From Dyella_A sp035685805 (GTDB lineage: Bacteria > Pseudomonadota > Gammaproteobacteria > Xanthomonadales > Rhodanobacteraceae): DNA of 64,000 bases. Shown here in pieces: positions 26,101 to 35,027 of the stretch. Position 1 is the first letter of the stretch. Every line of letters begins with the position of its first letter. A program made the translations under genes and the position numbers. The notes under the pieces were generated by a model. That model was not told where the DNA came from. It searched no databases and saw only the letters and a program-made list of their open reading frames with translations. The stretch lies in the NCBI RefSeq assembly GCF_035685805.1, contig NZ_DASSAB010000038.1, positions 1 to 64,000 on the forward strand, written 5' to 3'.

Positions 26101-26216
26101 GCCGTCATTCCCGCGAAAGCGGGAATCCATGTTCGCCGTGGGAGGCGGAGGAGCAAGGCGGATTTCCGCCCACCATCCCTTCGGCTGTTGATAAAGCGTC
26201 TCGCGGGAATGACGGC
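26101..26216. repeat. REPIN/MITE-like element between kbl and tdh
   Basis: A 116-base element with perfect 16-base terminal inverted repeats (GCCGTCATTCCCGCGA at 26101-26116 and its complement at 26201-26216). The left end contains an extra hairpin, ATTCCCGC-gaaa-GCGGGAAT. Similar CATTCCCGCGAAAGCGGGAAT units are dispersed in many proteobacterial genomes. No coding sequence is inside. It lies in the tdh-kbl spacer, so it may stabilise or process the transcript. Confidence 0.8.
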
Positions 26217-26246
26217 CGTTGAAGGGGCGCGTATGTGGGAAGAGCC

Positions 26247-27281
26247 TCAGCTCCAGCTGCAGACGACCTTGCCGCAGACGCCCTGGTCCATCAGGTCGAA
26301 ACCACGCTGGAAATCGTCGATCGCGATCTGGTGCGTCAGCACCTTCTGCAGCGGGAAACCGGTCAGCACCATCTGGGTCATCTTGTACCAGGTCTCGTAC
26401 ATCTTGCGGCCGTAGATGCCCTGCAGCGTGAGGCCCTTGAAGATCACCTTGTCCCAGTCGATGCCGGCGCCGCGCGGCATGATGCCGAGCATGGCGACCT
26501 TGCCGCCGTGGTACATCACCTCGAGCATGTCGTTGAACGCGCGCGGGTTGCCGCTCATCTCCAGGCCCACGTCGAAGCCCTGGATGTGCAGGTCCTTCAC
26601 CACGTCGCGCAGCGACTGGTTGGCCACGTTCACCACGCGGGTGGCGCCCATGTCGGCGGCGAGCTTGAGGCGGTAGTCGTTGACGTCGGTGACCACCACG
26701 TTGCGGGCGCCGATGTGCTTGCAGATGCCCGCCGCGATGATGCCGATCGGGCCGGCGCCGGTGATCAGCACGTCCTCGCCGATCACGTCGAACTCCAGCG
26801 CGCAGTGCGCGGCGTTGCCGTAGGGGTCGAAGAACGCGGCCAGCTCCGACGGGATCTGGTCCGGGATCGGCCACAGATTCGAGGCCGGCATGGTCATGTA
26901 TTCGGCGAACGCGCCGTTGCGGTTCACGCCGATCCCGATCGTGTTCGGACACAGGTGCTGGCGGCCGGCGCGGCAGTTGCGGCAGTGGCCGCAGACGATG
27001 TGGCCTTCGGCAGAGACGCGGTCGCCTACCTGATAGCCGGTGACGCCCGGGCCGATCTCCACAATGCGGCCGACGAACTCGTGACCGATGGTGAGGCCGG
27101 GCGTGATCGTGCGCTGGCTCCACTCGTCCCACTTGTAGATGTGCAGATCAGTGCCGCAGATGGCGGTCTTTTCCAGCTTGATCAGCACCTCGTTGGGGCC
27201 GACTTCCGGAACGGGCACTTCTTCCATCCAGATGCCGGGTTCGGCGTGGCGCTTGACCAGGGCTTTCATCGTCTGAGGCAT
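26247..27281 (-). CDS. tdh: L-threonine 3-dehydrogenase
   Basis: Zinc-dependent medium-chain dehydrogenase that oxidises threonine to 2-amino-3-ketobutyrate with NAD+. The catalytic zinc ligands are in KTAICGTDLHIYKWDEW and GHEFVG. Four structural-zinc cysteines are in CGHCRNCRAGRQHLC, and the NAD site is TGAGPIGIIAAG. The C-terminal WYKMTQMVLTGF is typical of Tdh. The start at 27281 (MPQTMKALVK) has a weak GGAT upstream; the internal ATG at 27269 gives the 340-residue length of the family and is equally possible. The product is used by kbl downstream. Confidence 0.95.
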   Translation of the reverse strand: MPQTMKALVKRHAEPGIWMEEVPVPEVGPNEVLIKLEKTAICGTDLHIYKWDEWSQRTITPGLTIGHEFVGRIVEIGPGVTGYQVGDRVSAEGHIVCGHCRNCRAGRQHLCPNTIGIGVNRNGAFAEYMTMPASNLWPIPDQIPSELAAFFDPYGNAAHCALEFDVIGEDVLITGAGPIGIIAAGICKHIGARNVVVTDVNDYRLKLAADMGATRVVNVANQSLRDVVKDLHIQGFDVGLEMSGNPRAFNDMLEVMYHGGKVAMLGIMPRGAGIDWDKVIFKGLTLQGIYGRKMYETWYKMTQMVLTGFPLQKVLTHQIAIDDFQRGFDLMDQGVCGKVVCSWS

Positions 27282-27401
27282 GCATCGATCCGCGGGTAGG
27301 GGCAAGCACCCATTATAGGCGTTCGCCCCGACGGCGCCGATCCGTGCCGGGGTCTGGCCGCCTGGGCGCGGCCGATCGCGTCGCGGCGGCGCCGCGGCAG
27401 C

Positions 27402-27623
27402 TCAGTGCAGCGCGCGATAGACCAGCGAGAACACCACGCTGATCGCCACGCACACGGCCAGCCAGAAGCCGACGTTGTTCTTGTGCCAGAGGGGCGGCTT
27501 GCTCATCGTAACCGGCTCCGCCCGCCGCGGCTGCGAATCGCTGCCCGCGCGGTCCGCGACGCGGGCGAATTCCACCCACACCGGGCCGCGGCCAAAGTCC
27601 TTGCCAAAACCATGGGTGTTCAT
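27402..27623 (-). CDS. Small single-pass membrane protein, unknown
   Basis: A 73-codon frame from an ATG at 27623 preceded by AGGAAA. The carboxyl half, MSKPPLWHKNNVGFWLAVCV and the following hydrophobic residues, forms one convincing transmembrane helix before the basic end VYRALH. An internal ATG at 27506 would give a 34-residue membrane peptide. The amino half is polar and without known features. It stands alone between tdh and miaA. Other frames are also open here because of the high GC, so it is only a moderately supported gene. Confidence 0.45.
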   Translation of the reverse strand: MNTHGFGKDFGRGPVWVEFARVADRAGSDSQPRRAEPVTMSKPPLWHKNNVGFWLAVCVAISVVFSLVYRALH

Positions 27624-27828
27624 TTTCCTGGATTCCCCGGATCAGTGTGCCATCACGGCCGTGCAACAGCAGCTTGAAGGCTTACGGCCGCACGAAACGG
27701 GACTTGAGCCGCAGATCGGTCGCCCCGGCCGGGGCCGAACGAGTGCCACCGCAGTGTTCCGGCCGCAGCCGGCCCGAACCGCAGCCCCGCAGGGCACGGC
27801 GGCGCGACGCGCCGGTAGAATCCGGCCG

Positions 27829-28779
27829 ATGCCGCACGACACCCGCCCCCTCGCCATCTTTTTGATGGGACCCACCGCCTCGGGCAAGACCGCGCTGGCC
27901 TGCGCGCTGGCCGAGCAGTTCGCGCTGGACCTGGTCAGCGTCGATTCGGCGCTGGTCTACCGCGGCCTGGACATCGGCAGCGCCAAGCCCGATCCGGCCA
28001 CGCTTGCGCGCCACCCGCACGCGCTGGTGGACATCCGCGACGCTGCCGACCCGTATTCGGCGGCCGATTTCCGCGCCGACGCGCTGCCGGTGATGCATGC
28101 GATCAGCGCGCGCGGTCGCGTCCCGTTGCTGGTGGGCGGCACCGGCCTGTACTTCCGGGCGTTGCAGCACGGGCTGTCGGCATTGCCCGAGGCGGACCCG
28201 AGCATGCGTGCGCAGCTCGCCGCCGAGGCGGCCGAGATCGGCTGGCCGCAGCTGCACGCGCGGCTGAGCGGCTGCGACCCGGTGGCGGCGGGGCGGATCG
28301 GCCCGAACGATGCGCAGCGGATCCAGCGTGCGCTGGAGGTCATTGCGCTCACCGGGCGCCCGCTGTCCGAGCTGCAAGGCACCGGCGTCCGCGCGTCGTT
28401 TCCATGGCGGGTGCTCAAGCTGGCGCTGTTGCCGGCCGACCGGGCATCGCTGCATGCGCGCATCGCGGGGCGCTTCGACGCCATGCTGGCCGCGGGGTTT
28501 CTGGAGGAGGTGCGCGCCTTGCGGGCGCGCGGCGACCTGCATGCGGACCTGCCGGCGATCCGTGCGGTGGGCTATCGCCAGGCGTGGCAGCACCTTGACG
28601 GCCTGTTCGACGCCGCCGAGCTGCGCGAGCGCGGCGTTTTCGCCACCCGCCAGCTGGCCAAGCGGCAGATGACCTGGCTGCGCGGCGAGCTGGATGCCCG
28701 CGTGCTTGATCCCGAGCTCCCGGCGCTGGCCGAACGGGCCGTCGACGCGGTGCGGCTGTTTGTGGGGCCGTCGCGCTAA
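27829..28779 (+). CDS. miaA: tRNA dimethylallyltransferase
   Basis: Transfers a dimethylallyl group to A37 of tRNAs that read UNN codons. The 316-residue protein has the P-loop FLMGPTASGKTALAC, SVDSALVYRGLDIGSAKP, IRDAADPYSAADFR and PLLVGGTGLYFRALQHG, all diagnostic. The start ATG at 27829 has no good Shine-Dalgarno. A TAGAAT -10-like box (27816-27821) sits only 7 bases upstream, so the message may be leaderless or nearly so. It begins the conserved miaA-hfq-hflX-hflK-hflC-purA segment. Confidence 0.96.
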   Translation: MPHDTRPLAIFLMGPTASGKTALACALAEQFALDLVSVDSALVYRGLDIGSAKPDPATLARHPHALVDIRDAADPYSAADFRADALPVMHAISARGRVPLLVGGTGLYFRALQHGLSALPEADPSMRAQLAAEAAEIGWPQLHARLSGCDPVAAGRIGPNDAQRIQRALEVIALTGRPLSELQGTGVRASFPWRVLKLALLPADRASLHARIAGRFDAMLAAGFLEEVRALRARGDLHADLPAIRAVGYRQAWQHLDGLFDAAELRERGVFATRQLAKRQMTWLRGELDARVLDPELPALAERAVDAVRLFVGPSR

Positions 28780-28933
28780 GCGTTTGATGTGACAGAGCGC
28801 CGGGTACCGCAAGACACCGGTCAATGCGCCTTTCACGGCGCATTTAAAAGCAGTTAAGATCCCTGAAGCTTGGTCCGGAGCGGGGCGCGCTTTTTATCCG
28901 GACCGCGGTTTCGCACGGGGGAGAACCAGAACA

Positions 28934-29203
28934 ATGTCCAAAGGACAGTCTTTGCAAGATCCATTTCTTAACGCCTTGCGCCGAGAGCGCATTCCGGTCT
29001 CCATCTACCTGGTCAACGGCATCAAGCTGCAGGGCACGGTGGAGTCGTTCGACCAGTTCGTGGTGCTGCTGCGCAACCAGGTCAGCCAGATGGTCTACAA
29101 GCACGCCATCTCCACCGTGGTGCCCAGCCGCAACGTGCGCGTCGGCAATGGCCACGATGGCCATGACGCCGCTGCCCCGGCACCCGCCGAAGCCGAGGAC
29201 TGA
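28934..29203 (+). CDS. hfq: RNA chaperone Hfq
   Basis: An 89-residue Sm-like protein that forms a hexamer and mediates small RNA-mRNA pairing. The amino end SKGQSLQDPFLNALRRERIP is the Hfq signature. Sm1 (YLVNGIKLQGTVESFDQFVV) and Sm2 (YKHAISTVVPSRNV) are complete. The C-terminal tail is short and ends in acidic and Ala/Pro residues (APAPAEAED), with a His/Asp stretch before it (GNGHDGHDAA). A GGGGGAG-like site lies upstream of the ATG. It follows miaA by 154 bases, which include an AT-rich stretch near 28845-28860 that may be its own promoter. Confidence 0.98.
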   Translation: MSKGQSLQDPFLNALRRERIPVSIYLVNGIKLQGTVESFDQFVVLLRNQVSQMVYKHAISTVVPSRNVRVGNGHDGHDAAAPAPAEAED

Positions 29204-29288
29204 GCCGTCCCGGCGACGCCGCGGATGCTTGATCGTCACGTGCCAGCCCCCATGACAGGGGTTTGCCCGGCAGGACATCCCCGCACCC

Positions 29289-30602
29289 GTGTTTGACAGA
29301 CAGAAAAAAGGCGACCGCGCGCTGCTCGTGCTTCCGCATTCGCGCAGCGAAGGCAACGCGGCGCGTCGCGCCGACGAGTTCGCAGAATTGGTGAAGTCCG
29401 CCGGCGCCGAGATCCTCGGCACCGTCGCGGCGCGCGTGGAAGACCCCAACCCGCGCTTCTACGTGGGCACCGGCAAGGCTGATGAGGTCGCCGAGATGGC
29501 CCGCGCGGTCGAGGCGGACGTGGTGCTGGTCGACCACCTGCTCACCCCCGTGCAGGAGCGCAACCTCGAAAAGCATCTCGGCGTGCGCGTGGTCGATCGC
29601 GCGGGGCTGATCCTGGACATCTTCGCCCAGCGCGCGCGCTCGCACGAAGGCAAGCTGGAAGTGGAACTGGCCCAGCTCAAGCACATCGCCACCCGGCTGG
29701 TGCGCGGCTGGACCCATCTGGACGCCCAGCGCGGCGGTGCCATCGGCAACCGCGGCCCGGGCGAAACCCAGCTGGAAACCGACCGTCGCCTGCTCGGCGA
29801 GCGGGTCAAGCAGCTCACCAAGCGGCTGGAAAAGGTGCAGACCCAGCGCGGCCAGCAGCGCCGTGCACGCCTGCGCAACACGGTGCCGCGGGTGGCGCTG
29901 GTCGGCTATACCAACGCCGGCAAGTCCACCTTGTTCAACGCGCTCACCACCGGCGGCGTCTACGCGGCGGATCAGCTGTTCGCCACGCTGGATCCCACCG
30001 TGCGCAAGGTCGACGACCTCAGCTGCGGCCCCGCGGTGATTGCCGATACCGTGGGTTTCATCCGCGACCTGCCACATGACCTGGTGGCCGCCTTCCGCGG
30101 CACCCTGGCCGAAGCGCGCGATGCCGACCTGCTGCTGCACGTGTGCGACGCCGCCGACGAGGACCGCGAGCGGCTGCACCGGGTGGTCGATGGCGTGCTG
30201 GAGGAGATCGACGCCGGCGAGATCCCGCAGCTGCAGGTGATGAACAAGATCGACATGCTCGACATGGCGCCGCGGATCGACCGCAACGGCGAGGGCCGCC
30301 CGGTGACGGTGTGGCTTTCTGCCGCGCAGGGGCTGGGGCTGGACCTGCTGCGCGAGGCGCTGGGCGAACTGCTCGGCGGCGAGCGGGTGCAATCCGCGCT
30401 GCAGCTGCCGCTCTCGGCCGGGCGCCTGCACGCCCGGCTCAAGGCGGCCGGTGCCATTGCCGGCGAGCGGGTGGACGAGGACGGCTGGCACCTGGACATC
30501 GATGCTCCGCGCAGCGTCATTGCGCCGCTCAGCGGCGGCGCGGACGTCGATGCCACGCTGCTGCGCGAGCTGCTCCAGCGCACCGGCGAGGCCGCCGCCT
30601 GA
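29289..30602 (+). CDS. hflX: Ribosome-associated GTPase HflX
   Basis: A 437-residue translational GTPase that binds the 50S subunit and splits stalled ribosomes. The N-terminal HflX domain contains GKLEVELAQLKHIATRLVRG and RGPGETQLETDRRLL. The GTPase domain has G1 GYTNAGKST (206-214), a DTVGFIRDLPHDLV switch and NKID. Translation starts at GTG at 29289 (MFDRQKKGDRALLVLP), matching the family start; AGGA lies about 14 bases upstream. It follows hfq by 85 bases in the conserved order. Confidence 0.97.
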   Translation: MFDRQKKGDRALLVLPHSRSEGNAARRADEFAELVKSAGAEILGTVAARVEDPNPRFYVGTGKADEVAEMARAVEADVVLVDHLLTPVQERNLEKHLGVRVVDRAGLILDIFAQRARSHEGKLEVELAQLKHIATRLVRGWTHLDAQRGGAIGNRGPGETQLETDRRLLGERVKQLTKRLEKVQTQRGQQRRARLRNTVPRVALVGYTNAGKSTLFNALTTGGVYAADQLFATLDPTVRKVDDLSCGPAVIADTVGFIRDLPHDLVAAFRGTLAEARDADLLLHVCDAADEDRERLHRVVDGVLEEIDAGEIPQLQVMNKIDMLDMAPRIDRNGEGRPVTVWLSAAQGLGLDLLREALGELLGGERVQSALQLPLSAGRLHARLKAAGAIAGERVDEDGWHLDIDAPRSVIAPLSGGADVDATLLRELLQRTGEAAA

Positions 30603-30770
30603 GCGGGCAACGCGCGGTTGGCTCTGCTAGAATCGTCGCCGTTTGTGCCCATGCATGCGGCACGGCCGGCCGCTCCGGCAGCAGCACCCGAAACGCGTCA
30701 TGACCCCATCCCCAACACCTGTGTTCCGGCTGTTTTTGCCGGCCTCCCAGCGGCCCCAAGGAGACTGACC

Positions 30771-31925
30771 ATGGCCTGGAACGAACCCGGAAACGGGCAG
30801 CGCGATCCGTGGGGCAAGAATCGCCAGAACGGCAGCAAGCCCAACGTCGACCAGTTTCTCAAGAGCCTGCGCGCCCGCTTCGGGCGGCTCGGCAGTGGCG
30901 GCGGCGGCATCTTCACCATCGTGCTGGCGCTGTTGCTGGCGGTGTTGCTGCTGAGCAGCTACACCATCATCAACACCAGCCAGGCCGGCGTGGTGCTGCG
31001 CTTCGGCCAGTACACCCGCACGCTGTCGCCGGGCTTCCACTTCAAGCTCCCCGCGCCGATCGAGACGGTCAACAAGGTCGAGACCACGCGCATCCGCTCC
31101 ATGTCCGACCAGGTGCGCATGCTCACCAGCGACGAGAACATCATCGCGGTGAACTTCAACGTGCAGTACCAGGTGTCCGACGCGCGACGCTACCTGTTCT
31201 CCACCAGCAACCCGGAGGACACCCTGGCCCAGGCGGCCGAGGCCGCCGTGCGCTCGGTGGTGGGCGCGCACTCGATGGACGACATCCTCACCAGCCCGGG
31301 CGACGCCGCGGCGGCGGCCGAGGCGCTGCCGGCCGGCGCCTCCAGCATCGCGTCGGCGGCACCGGCGCCGGCGAGCAAGCCGCCCGCGCAGGACCGCGTG
31401 ACCCTCCAGCAACAGACCCGCGACGCGCTGCAGCGCACACTCGACAGCTACAACGCCGGCCTCATCGTCACCGACGTGAGTTTCCAGAACGTGGCGCCGC
31501 CGCAGGAAGTGAAGGCCGCCTTCGACGACGTCAACGCCGCCCGCGAAGACAAGCAGAGCTCGGTCAACAAGGCCTATGCCTACGCCAACCAGATCGTGCC
31601 GCAGGCCACCGGCAAGGCCTCGCGCATTGCCGCCCAGGCGGACGGCTACAAGGCCGAGCGCATCGCCCGCGCCACCGGTGACGCCGAGCGCTTCAACCTG
31701 CTGCTGAAGGAATACAAGGCCGCCCCCGAGGTCACCCGCCAGCGTTTGTGGCTGGAGACCATGGAGCAGGTGATGGCGACCAATCCCAAGGTGGTCGACG
31801 GCTCCGGCGGACGCAACATCATCAACCTGCCGCTGGGCCAGAGCACCAACACGCTCGACAGCGGCACGACCGGCGCCGGTGTCACCGTCACCGGCGATGC
31901 CACCACCAAGGAGTCCCAGCCATGA
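30771..31925 (+). CDS. hflK: FtsH protease modulator HflK
   Basis: A 384-residue SPFH/prohibitin-domain membrane protein. With HflC it forms a periplasmic cage around the FtsH protease and modulates degradation of membrane proteins. The amino end is MAWNEPGNGQRDPWG, then a Gly-rich stretch and one transmembrane helix (about 47-63). The SPFH domain begins at NTSQAGVVLRFGQYTRTLSP. Residues about 175-210 hold an Ala/Pro/Ser-rich insert absent from E. coli HflK. AAGGAG lies upstream of the ATG at 30771. Its stop overlaps the hflC start (ATGA). A TAGAAT at 30628-30633 is a possible -10 element. Confidence 0.96.
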   Translation: MAWNEPGNGQRDPWGKNRQNGSKPNVDQFLKSLRARFGRLGSGGGGIFTIVLALLLAVLLLSSYTIINTSQAGVVLRFGQYTRTLSPGFHFKLPAPIETVNKVETTRIRSMSDQVRMLTSDENIIAVNFNVQYQVSDARRYLFSTSNPEDTLAQAAEAAVRSVVGAHSMDDILTSPGDAAAAAEALPAGASSIASAAPAPASKPPAQDRVTLQQQTRDALQRTLDSYNAGLIVTDVSFQNVAPPQEVKAAFDDVNAAREDKQSSVNKAYAYANQIVPQATGKASRIAAQADGYKAERIARATGDAERFNLLLKEYKAAPEVTRQRLWLETMEQVMATNPKVVDGSGGRNIINLPLGQSTNTLDSGTTGAGVTVTGDATTKESQP

Positions 31926-32785
31926 AGATCGCTACGGGCATCCTCGTCGTCCTGCTGGTGCTGATCGGCTTCAGCAGCATGTACATCGTGAGCGAAGGTC
32001 AGACCGCGCTGCTGCTGCAGTTCGGCCGCATCGAGCGCACCAGCGACCAGCCGGGCCTGCACTTCAAGCTGCCGCTGGTGCAGCAGGTGATGCGGTTCGA
32101 CAACCGCATCCTCACCATGGACGCGCAGCCGGAGCGCTACTTCACCTCCGAAAAGAAGAGCGTCAACGTCGACTTCTACGTGAAGTGGCGCATCGACAAC
32201 AACGCCGACTACTACCGCGCCACCGGCGGCGATCCGCTGCAGGCTGCCCAGCGGCTGAGCCCCATCGTCAAGAACGCGCTGCGCTTCGAGTTCAACGGCC
32301 GCACCCTGCAGGAGCTGATCGCCGGCGGGCGCAAGGACATCACCGACAAGGTGCGCGAGCAGACCGACGCCGCCGCCCGCAAGAACCTCGGTATCCGCGT
32401 GGTGGACGTGCGCATCAAGCGCATCGACCTGCCCGACGAGGTCAGCGACTCGGTCTACAAGCGCATGCAGAACGAGCGCCTGCAGCTGGCCAACGAGCTG
32501 CGCTACACCGGCGAACAGATGGCCGAGAAGATCAAGGCCGACGCCGACCGCCAGGGCCAGATCCTCGAAGCCAACGCCGAGCGCGACGCAGCCAAGGTGC
32601 GCGGCGAGGGCGATGCCCAGGCCGCGGTCATCTACGCCCAGGCGTACGCGCAGGACCCGGAGTTCTTCGCGTTCTACCGATCCATGGAGGCCTATCGTCA
32701 CGCCTTCAGCGACGGCAAGGGCGTACTCATCGTCAAGCCGGACGATCCGTTCCTGAAGTACTTCCAGAGCGCCGGCAAGCGCTGA
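31922..32785 (+). CDS. hflC: FtsH protease modulator HflC
   Basis: A 287-residue partner of HflK. A single N-terminal membrane helix (ILVVLLVLIGFSSMYIV) leads into an SPFH domain (VSEGQTALLLQFGRIERT; KNLGIRVVDVRIKRIDLPDE). A coiled-coil region rich in Ala, Glu and Arg follows (NERLQLANELRYTGEQMAEK). The carboxyl end DPFLKYFQSAGKR is family-like. Translation is coupled to hflK by a 4-base overlap. The short DUF2065 gene often found between hflC and purA is absent; the 201-base spacer holds no convincing frame. Confidence 0.97.
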   Translation: MKIATGILVVLLVLIGFSSMYIVSEGQTALLLQFGRIERTSDQPGLHFKLPLVQQVMRFDNRILTMDAQPERYFTSEKKSVNVDFYVKWRIDNNADYYRATGGDPLQAAQRLSPIVKNALRFEFNGRTLQELIAGGRKDITDKVREQTDAAARKNLGIRVVDVRIKRIDLPDEVSDSVYKRMQNERLQLANELRYTGEQMAEKIKADADRQGQILEANAERDAAKVRGEGDAQAAVIYAQAYAQDPEFFAFYRSMEAYRHAFSDGKGVLIVKPDDPFLKYFQSAGKR

Positions 32786-32986
32786 GAACCCGTTCCGCAA
32801 CGCGCTTCAGACGAGTTGGCGGGCCGACCGATTCGGCCCGTCGCCCCGGTGACCCGGGGCGCGGTGGCTCCTGAAGCATGTGCAGGACACGGCACCGCGA
32901 CGTCGCAAGCGCCAGGGCCGTGGCAACACCGGCAGTAACGACCAGACCGCCCCGCCGATCGGGGTGCATCAATCAGCGAGAAGATC

Positions 32987-34279
32987 ATGGGCAAGTCAGT
33001 AGTCATTCTTGGTGCCCAGTGGGGCGACGAGGGCAAAGGCAAGATCGTCGACCTGCTGACCGAGCGGGTCAGCGCCGTGGCGCGCTTCCAGGGCGGCCAC
33101 AACGCCGGCCACACGCTGGTGATCAAGGGCAAGAAGACCGTGTTGCACCTGATCCCCTCGGGCATCCTGCGCGACGACGCGCTGTGCCTGATCGGAAACG
33201 GCGTGGTGCTTTCGCCGGCCGCGCTCAAGCACGAGATCGAGGAGCTGGAGGCCAACGGCGTCAACGTGCGCCCGCGCCTGAAGATCAGCCCCGCCACGCC
33301 GCTGATCATGCCGTACCACATCGCCGTGGATAAGGCGCGCGAGATCAAGGCCGGCGGCAAGGCTATCGGCACCACCGGTCGCGGCATCGGCCCGGCGTAC
33401 GAGGACAAGGTCGCCCGCCGCTCCATCCGCGTGGCCGACCTGATGTACCCGCACGAGCTGCCCGAGAAGATCAAGGCCGCCGTGGAGTACCACAACTTCA
33501 TCCTTACCCAGTGGCTCAGCGCCGAGCCGGTGGACTACCAGACCGTGCTGGACGAGGCGTTGAGCTACAGCGAGTTCATCCGCCCGATGGTGGACGACGT
33601 GGCCACCATCCTGCACGACGTGCGCAAGGAAGGCGGCAACATCCTGTTCGAGGGCGCGCAGGGCGCGCTGCTGGACATCGACCACGGCACCTATCCGTAC
33701 GTCACCTCGTCCAACACCACCGTCGGCGGCGCACTGGCCGGCACCGGGGTGGGCGCGGGCGACATCGACTACGTGCTGGGCATCTGCAAGGCATACGCCA
33801 CGCGCGTCGGCTCCGGCCCGTTCCCCACCGAGCTCAACGACGCCATGGGCGAGCGCCTGCGCAAGGTCGGCAGCGAGTTCGGCGCCAGCACCGGCCGCCC
33901 GCGCCGCTGCGGCTGGATCGACCTCGTCGCACTCAAGCGCGCCGTGCAGATCAACGGCATCAACGGCCTGGCCATCACCAAGCTCGATGTGCTTGACGGC
34001 CTGCCCAGCATCAAGGTGTGCATCGCCTATGAGTACCGCGGCAAGCGCCGCGAGCTGGCTCCGCTCGACGCGGACGGCTGGGACGAGTGCAAGCCGGTGT
34101 ACCTGGAGTTCCCGGGCTGGGAAGAGTCCACTGCCGGCATCCGCGAGTGGGACAAGCTGCCGCCCGCCGCACGCGCCTACCTGCGCTCGCTGGAAGAATT
34201 GTCCGGTTGCCGCGTGGCCCTCGTCGCCACCGGCGCCGACCGCGACGACACCATCATCCTGGACGATCCGTTCGCCTGA
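32987..34279 (+). CDS. purA: Adenylosuccinate synthetase
   Basis: Joins IMP and aspartate with GTP hydrolysis, the first committed step to AMP. The 430-residue protein has the full family length. GAQWGDEGKGKIVD is the GTP-binding loop with the catalytic Asp; FQGGHNAGHTLV, GTTGRGIGPAYEDKVARR and ASTGRPRRCGWIDLVALK are signature blocks. The ATG is preceded by a GCGAGAAG site. A strong terminator follows within 25 bases of the stop, closing the miaA-purA segment. Confidence 0.98.
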   Translation: MGKSVVILGAQWGDEGKGKIVDLLTERVSAVARFQGGHNAGHTLVIKGKKTVLHLIPSGILRDDALCLIGNGVVLSPAALKHEIEELEANGVNVRPRLKISPATPLIMPYHIAVDKAREIKAGGKAIGTTGRGIGPAYEDKVARRSIRVADLMYPHELPEKIKAAVEYHNFILTQWLSAEPVDYQTVLDEALSYSEFIRPMVDDVATILHDVRKEGGNILFEGAQGALLDIDHGTYPYVTSSNTTVGGALAGTGVGAGDIDYVLGICKAYATRVGSGPFPTELNDAMGERLRKVGSEFGASTGRPRRCGWIDLVALKRAVQINGINGLAITKLDVLDGLPSIKVCIAYEYRGKRRELAPLDADGWDECKPVYLEFPGWEESTAGIREWDKLPPAARAYLRSLEELSGCRVALVATGADRDDTIILDDPFA

Positions 34280-34301
34280 TCAGCCCCGTTGATGTAACAC
34301 G

Positions 34302-34328
34302 AAAAAGCCCCGCATCGCGGGGCTTTTT
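34302..34328 (+). terminator. Terminator after purA
   Basis: A perfect 12-base inverted repeat (34302-34313 with 34317-34328) with a 3-base loop. The A5/T5 ends make it a potential bidirectional terminator. Confidence 0.93.
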
Positions 34329-34346
34329 CTTTGCTGCACCGCGCAC

Positions 34347-34443
34347 GCTTTTCTCCCTCTCCCCTCGGGGAGAGAGCCTGCCCTCGACCTGATCGGGGGG
34401 CTGGGGTGAGGCCGGGCGCTCGCCGCGCCCCTGGGAGAAAAGC
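34347..34443. repeat. Inverted-repeat element (REPIN/MITE-like) downstream of purA
   Basis: A 97-base element with perfect 11-base terminal inverted repeats (GCTTTTCTCCC at 34347-34357 and its complement at 34433-34443). Just inside the left end is a second hairpin, CTCTCCCC-tc-GGGGAGAG. The CTCTCCCC...GGGGTGAGG composition resembles dispersed repeats common in Xanthomonadales genomes. Its repeats are unlike those of the element at 26101. No coding potential. Confidence 0.65.
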
Positions 34444-34560
34444 CGCCACCCCTGCGCCCCTGTGAACACCAAGTCCACCCCCAACCCCCAATCCTCCACA
34501 ACCGCCCAACCCGCCAAGCCACACAATGAGTGTCAGCCCATCGCAACGAAGGAGACCGCC

Positions 34561-34953
34561 ATGGTCGACATTCACCAGCGCGACATTCCCAACGAAAACC
34601 AGTTCGACGCCATCCGCGAAAAAGCCGAGCGCGAACAGCTGCAGGTGGAGGGTGAATCCCGCGAGGCTACCCGCGGCCCCGGCAGCGTCGGTGGCCGCAG
34701 TGGCAACGGCCAGATGAAACCGCACGTCACCGGCCAGGCTTCCGGTCGTTCCAATGATGCCGATCCATCCATCGTGCCGGAGGCCATCGACGCGGATCTG
34801 CAGTCCGACCGCGACACCCAGAGCGGCGGCACCGCCATCGATCGCGAAGCGCGGGTCGAAGAGCGCAAGCAGCGCGAAAGCGGGCAGGGCCGCTCAGGCC
34901 ACCAGGGGGAAGGCATGGACCCGCCGCCGGGCGCTCCTACTCGCGGCAGCTAG
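34561..34953 (+). CDS. Hydrophilic hypothetical protein
   Basis: A 130-residue, strongly hydrophilic protein without membrane segments or cysteines. It is rich in Glu, Arg, Gly, Asp and Ser, with a predicted charged helix near the amino end (ENQFDAIREKAEREQLQVEG) and a Gly/Arg-rich rest (GPGSVGGRSGNGQMK). It is probably largely disordered, like small stress-associated proteins, but no family was recognised. The gene is well supported by AAGGAG 7 bases before the ATG and by a terminator downstream. Monocistronic. Confidence 0.7.
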   Translation: MVDIHQRDIPNENQFDAIREKAEREQLQVEGESREATRGPGSVGGRSGNGQMKPHVTGQASGRSNDADPSIVPEAIDADLQSDRDTQSGGTAIDREARVEERKQRESGQGRSGHQGEGMDPPPGAPTRGS

Positions 34954-35027
34954 GCAGCCAGCCCATGCTGTGTGGACGCGCACGGCCTCGCTGGCCTGCA
35001 TGTCCTGCAGCACCCGCACGGCAGCAG

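Noticed and set aside
24850..27132. A 760-codon frame that would fuse tdh antiframe sequence to kbl
   Set aside because: Only the last 399 codons resemble a protein family. The upstream part is the wrong frame of tdh and reads through the inverted-repeat element.
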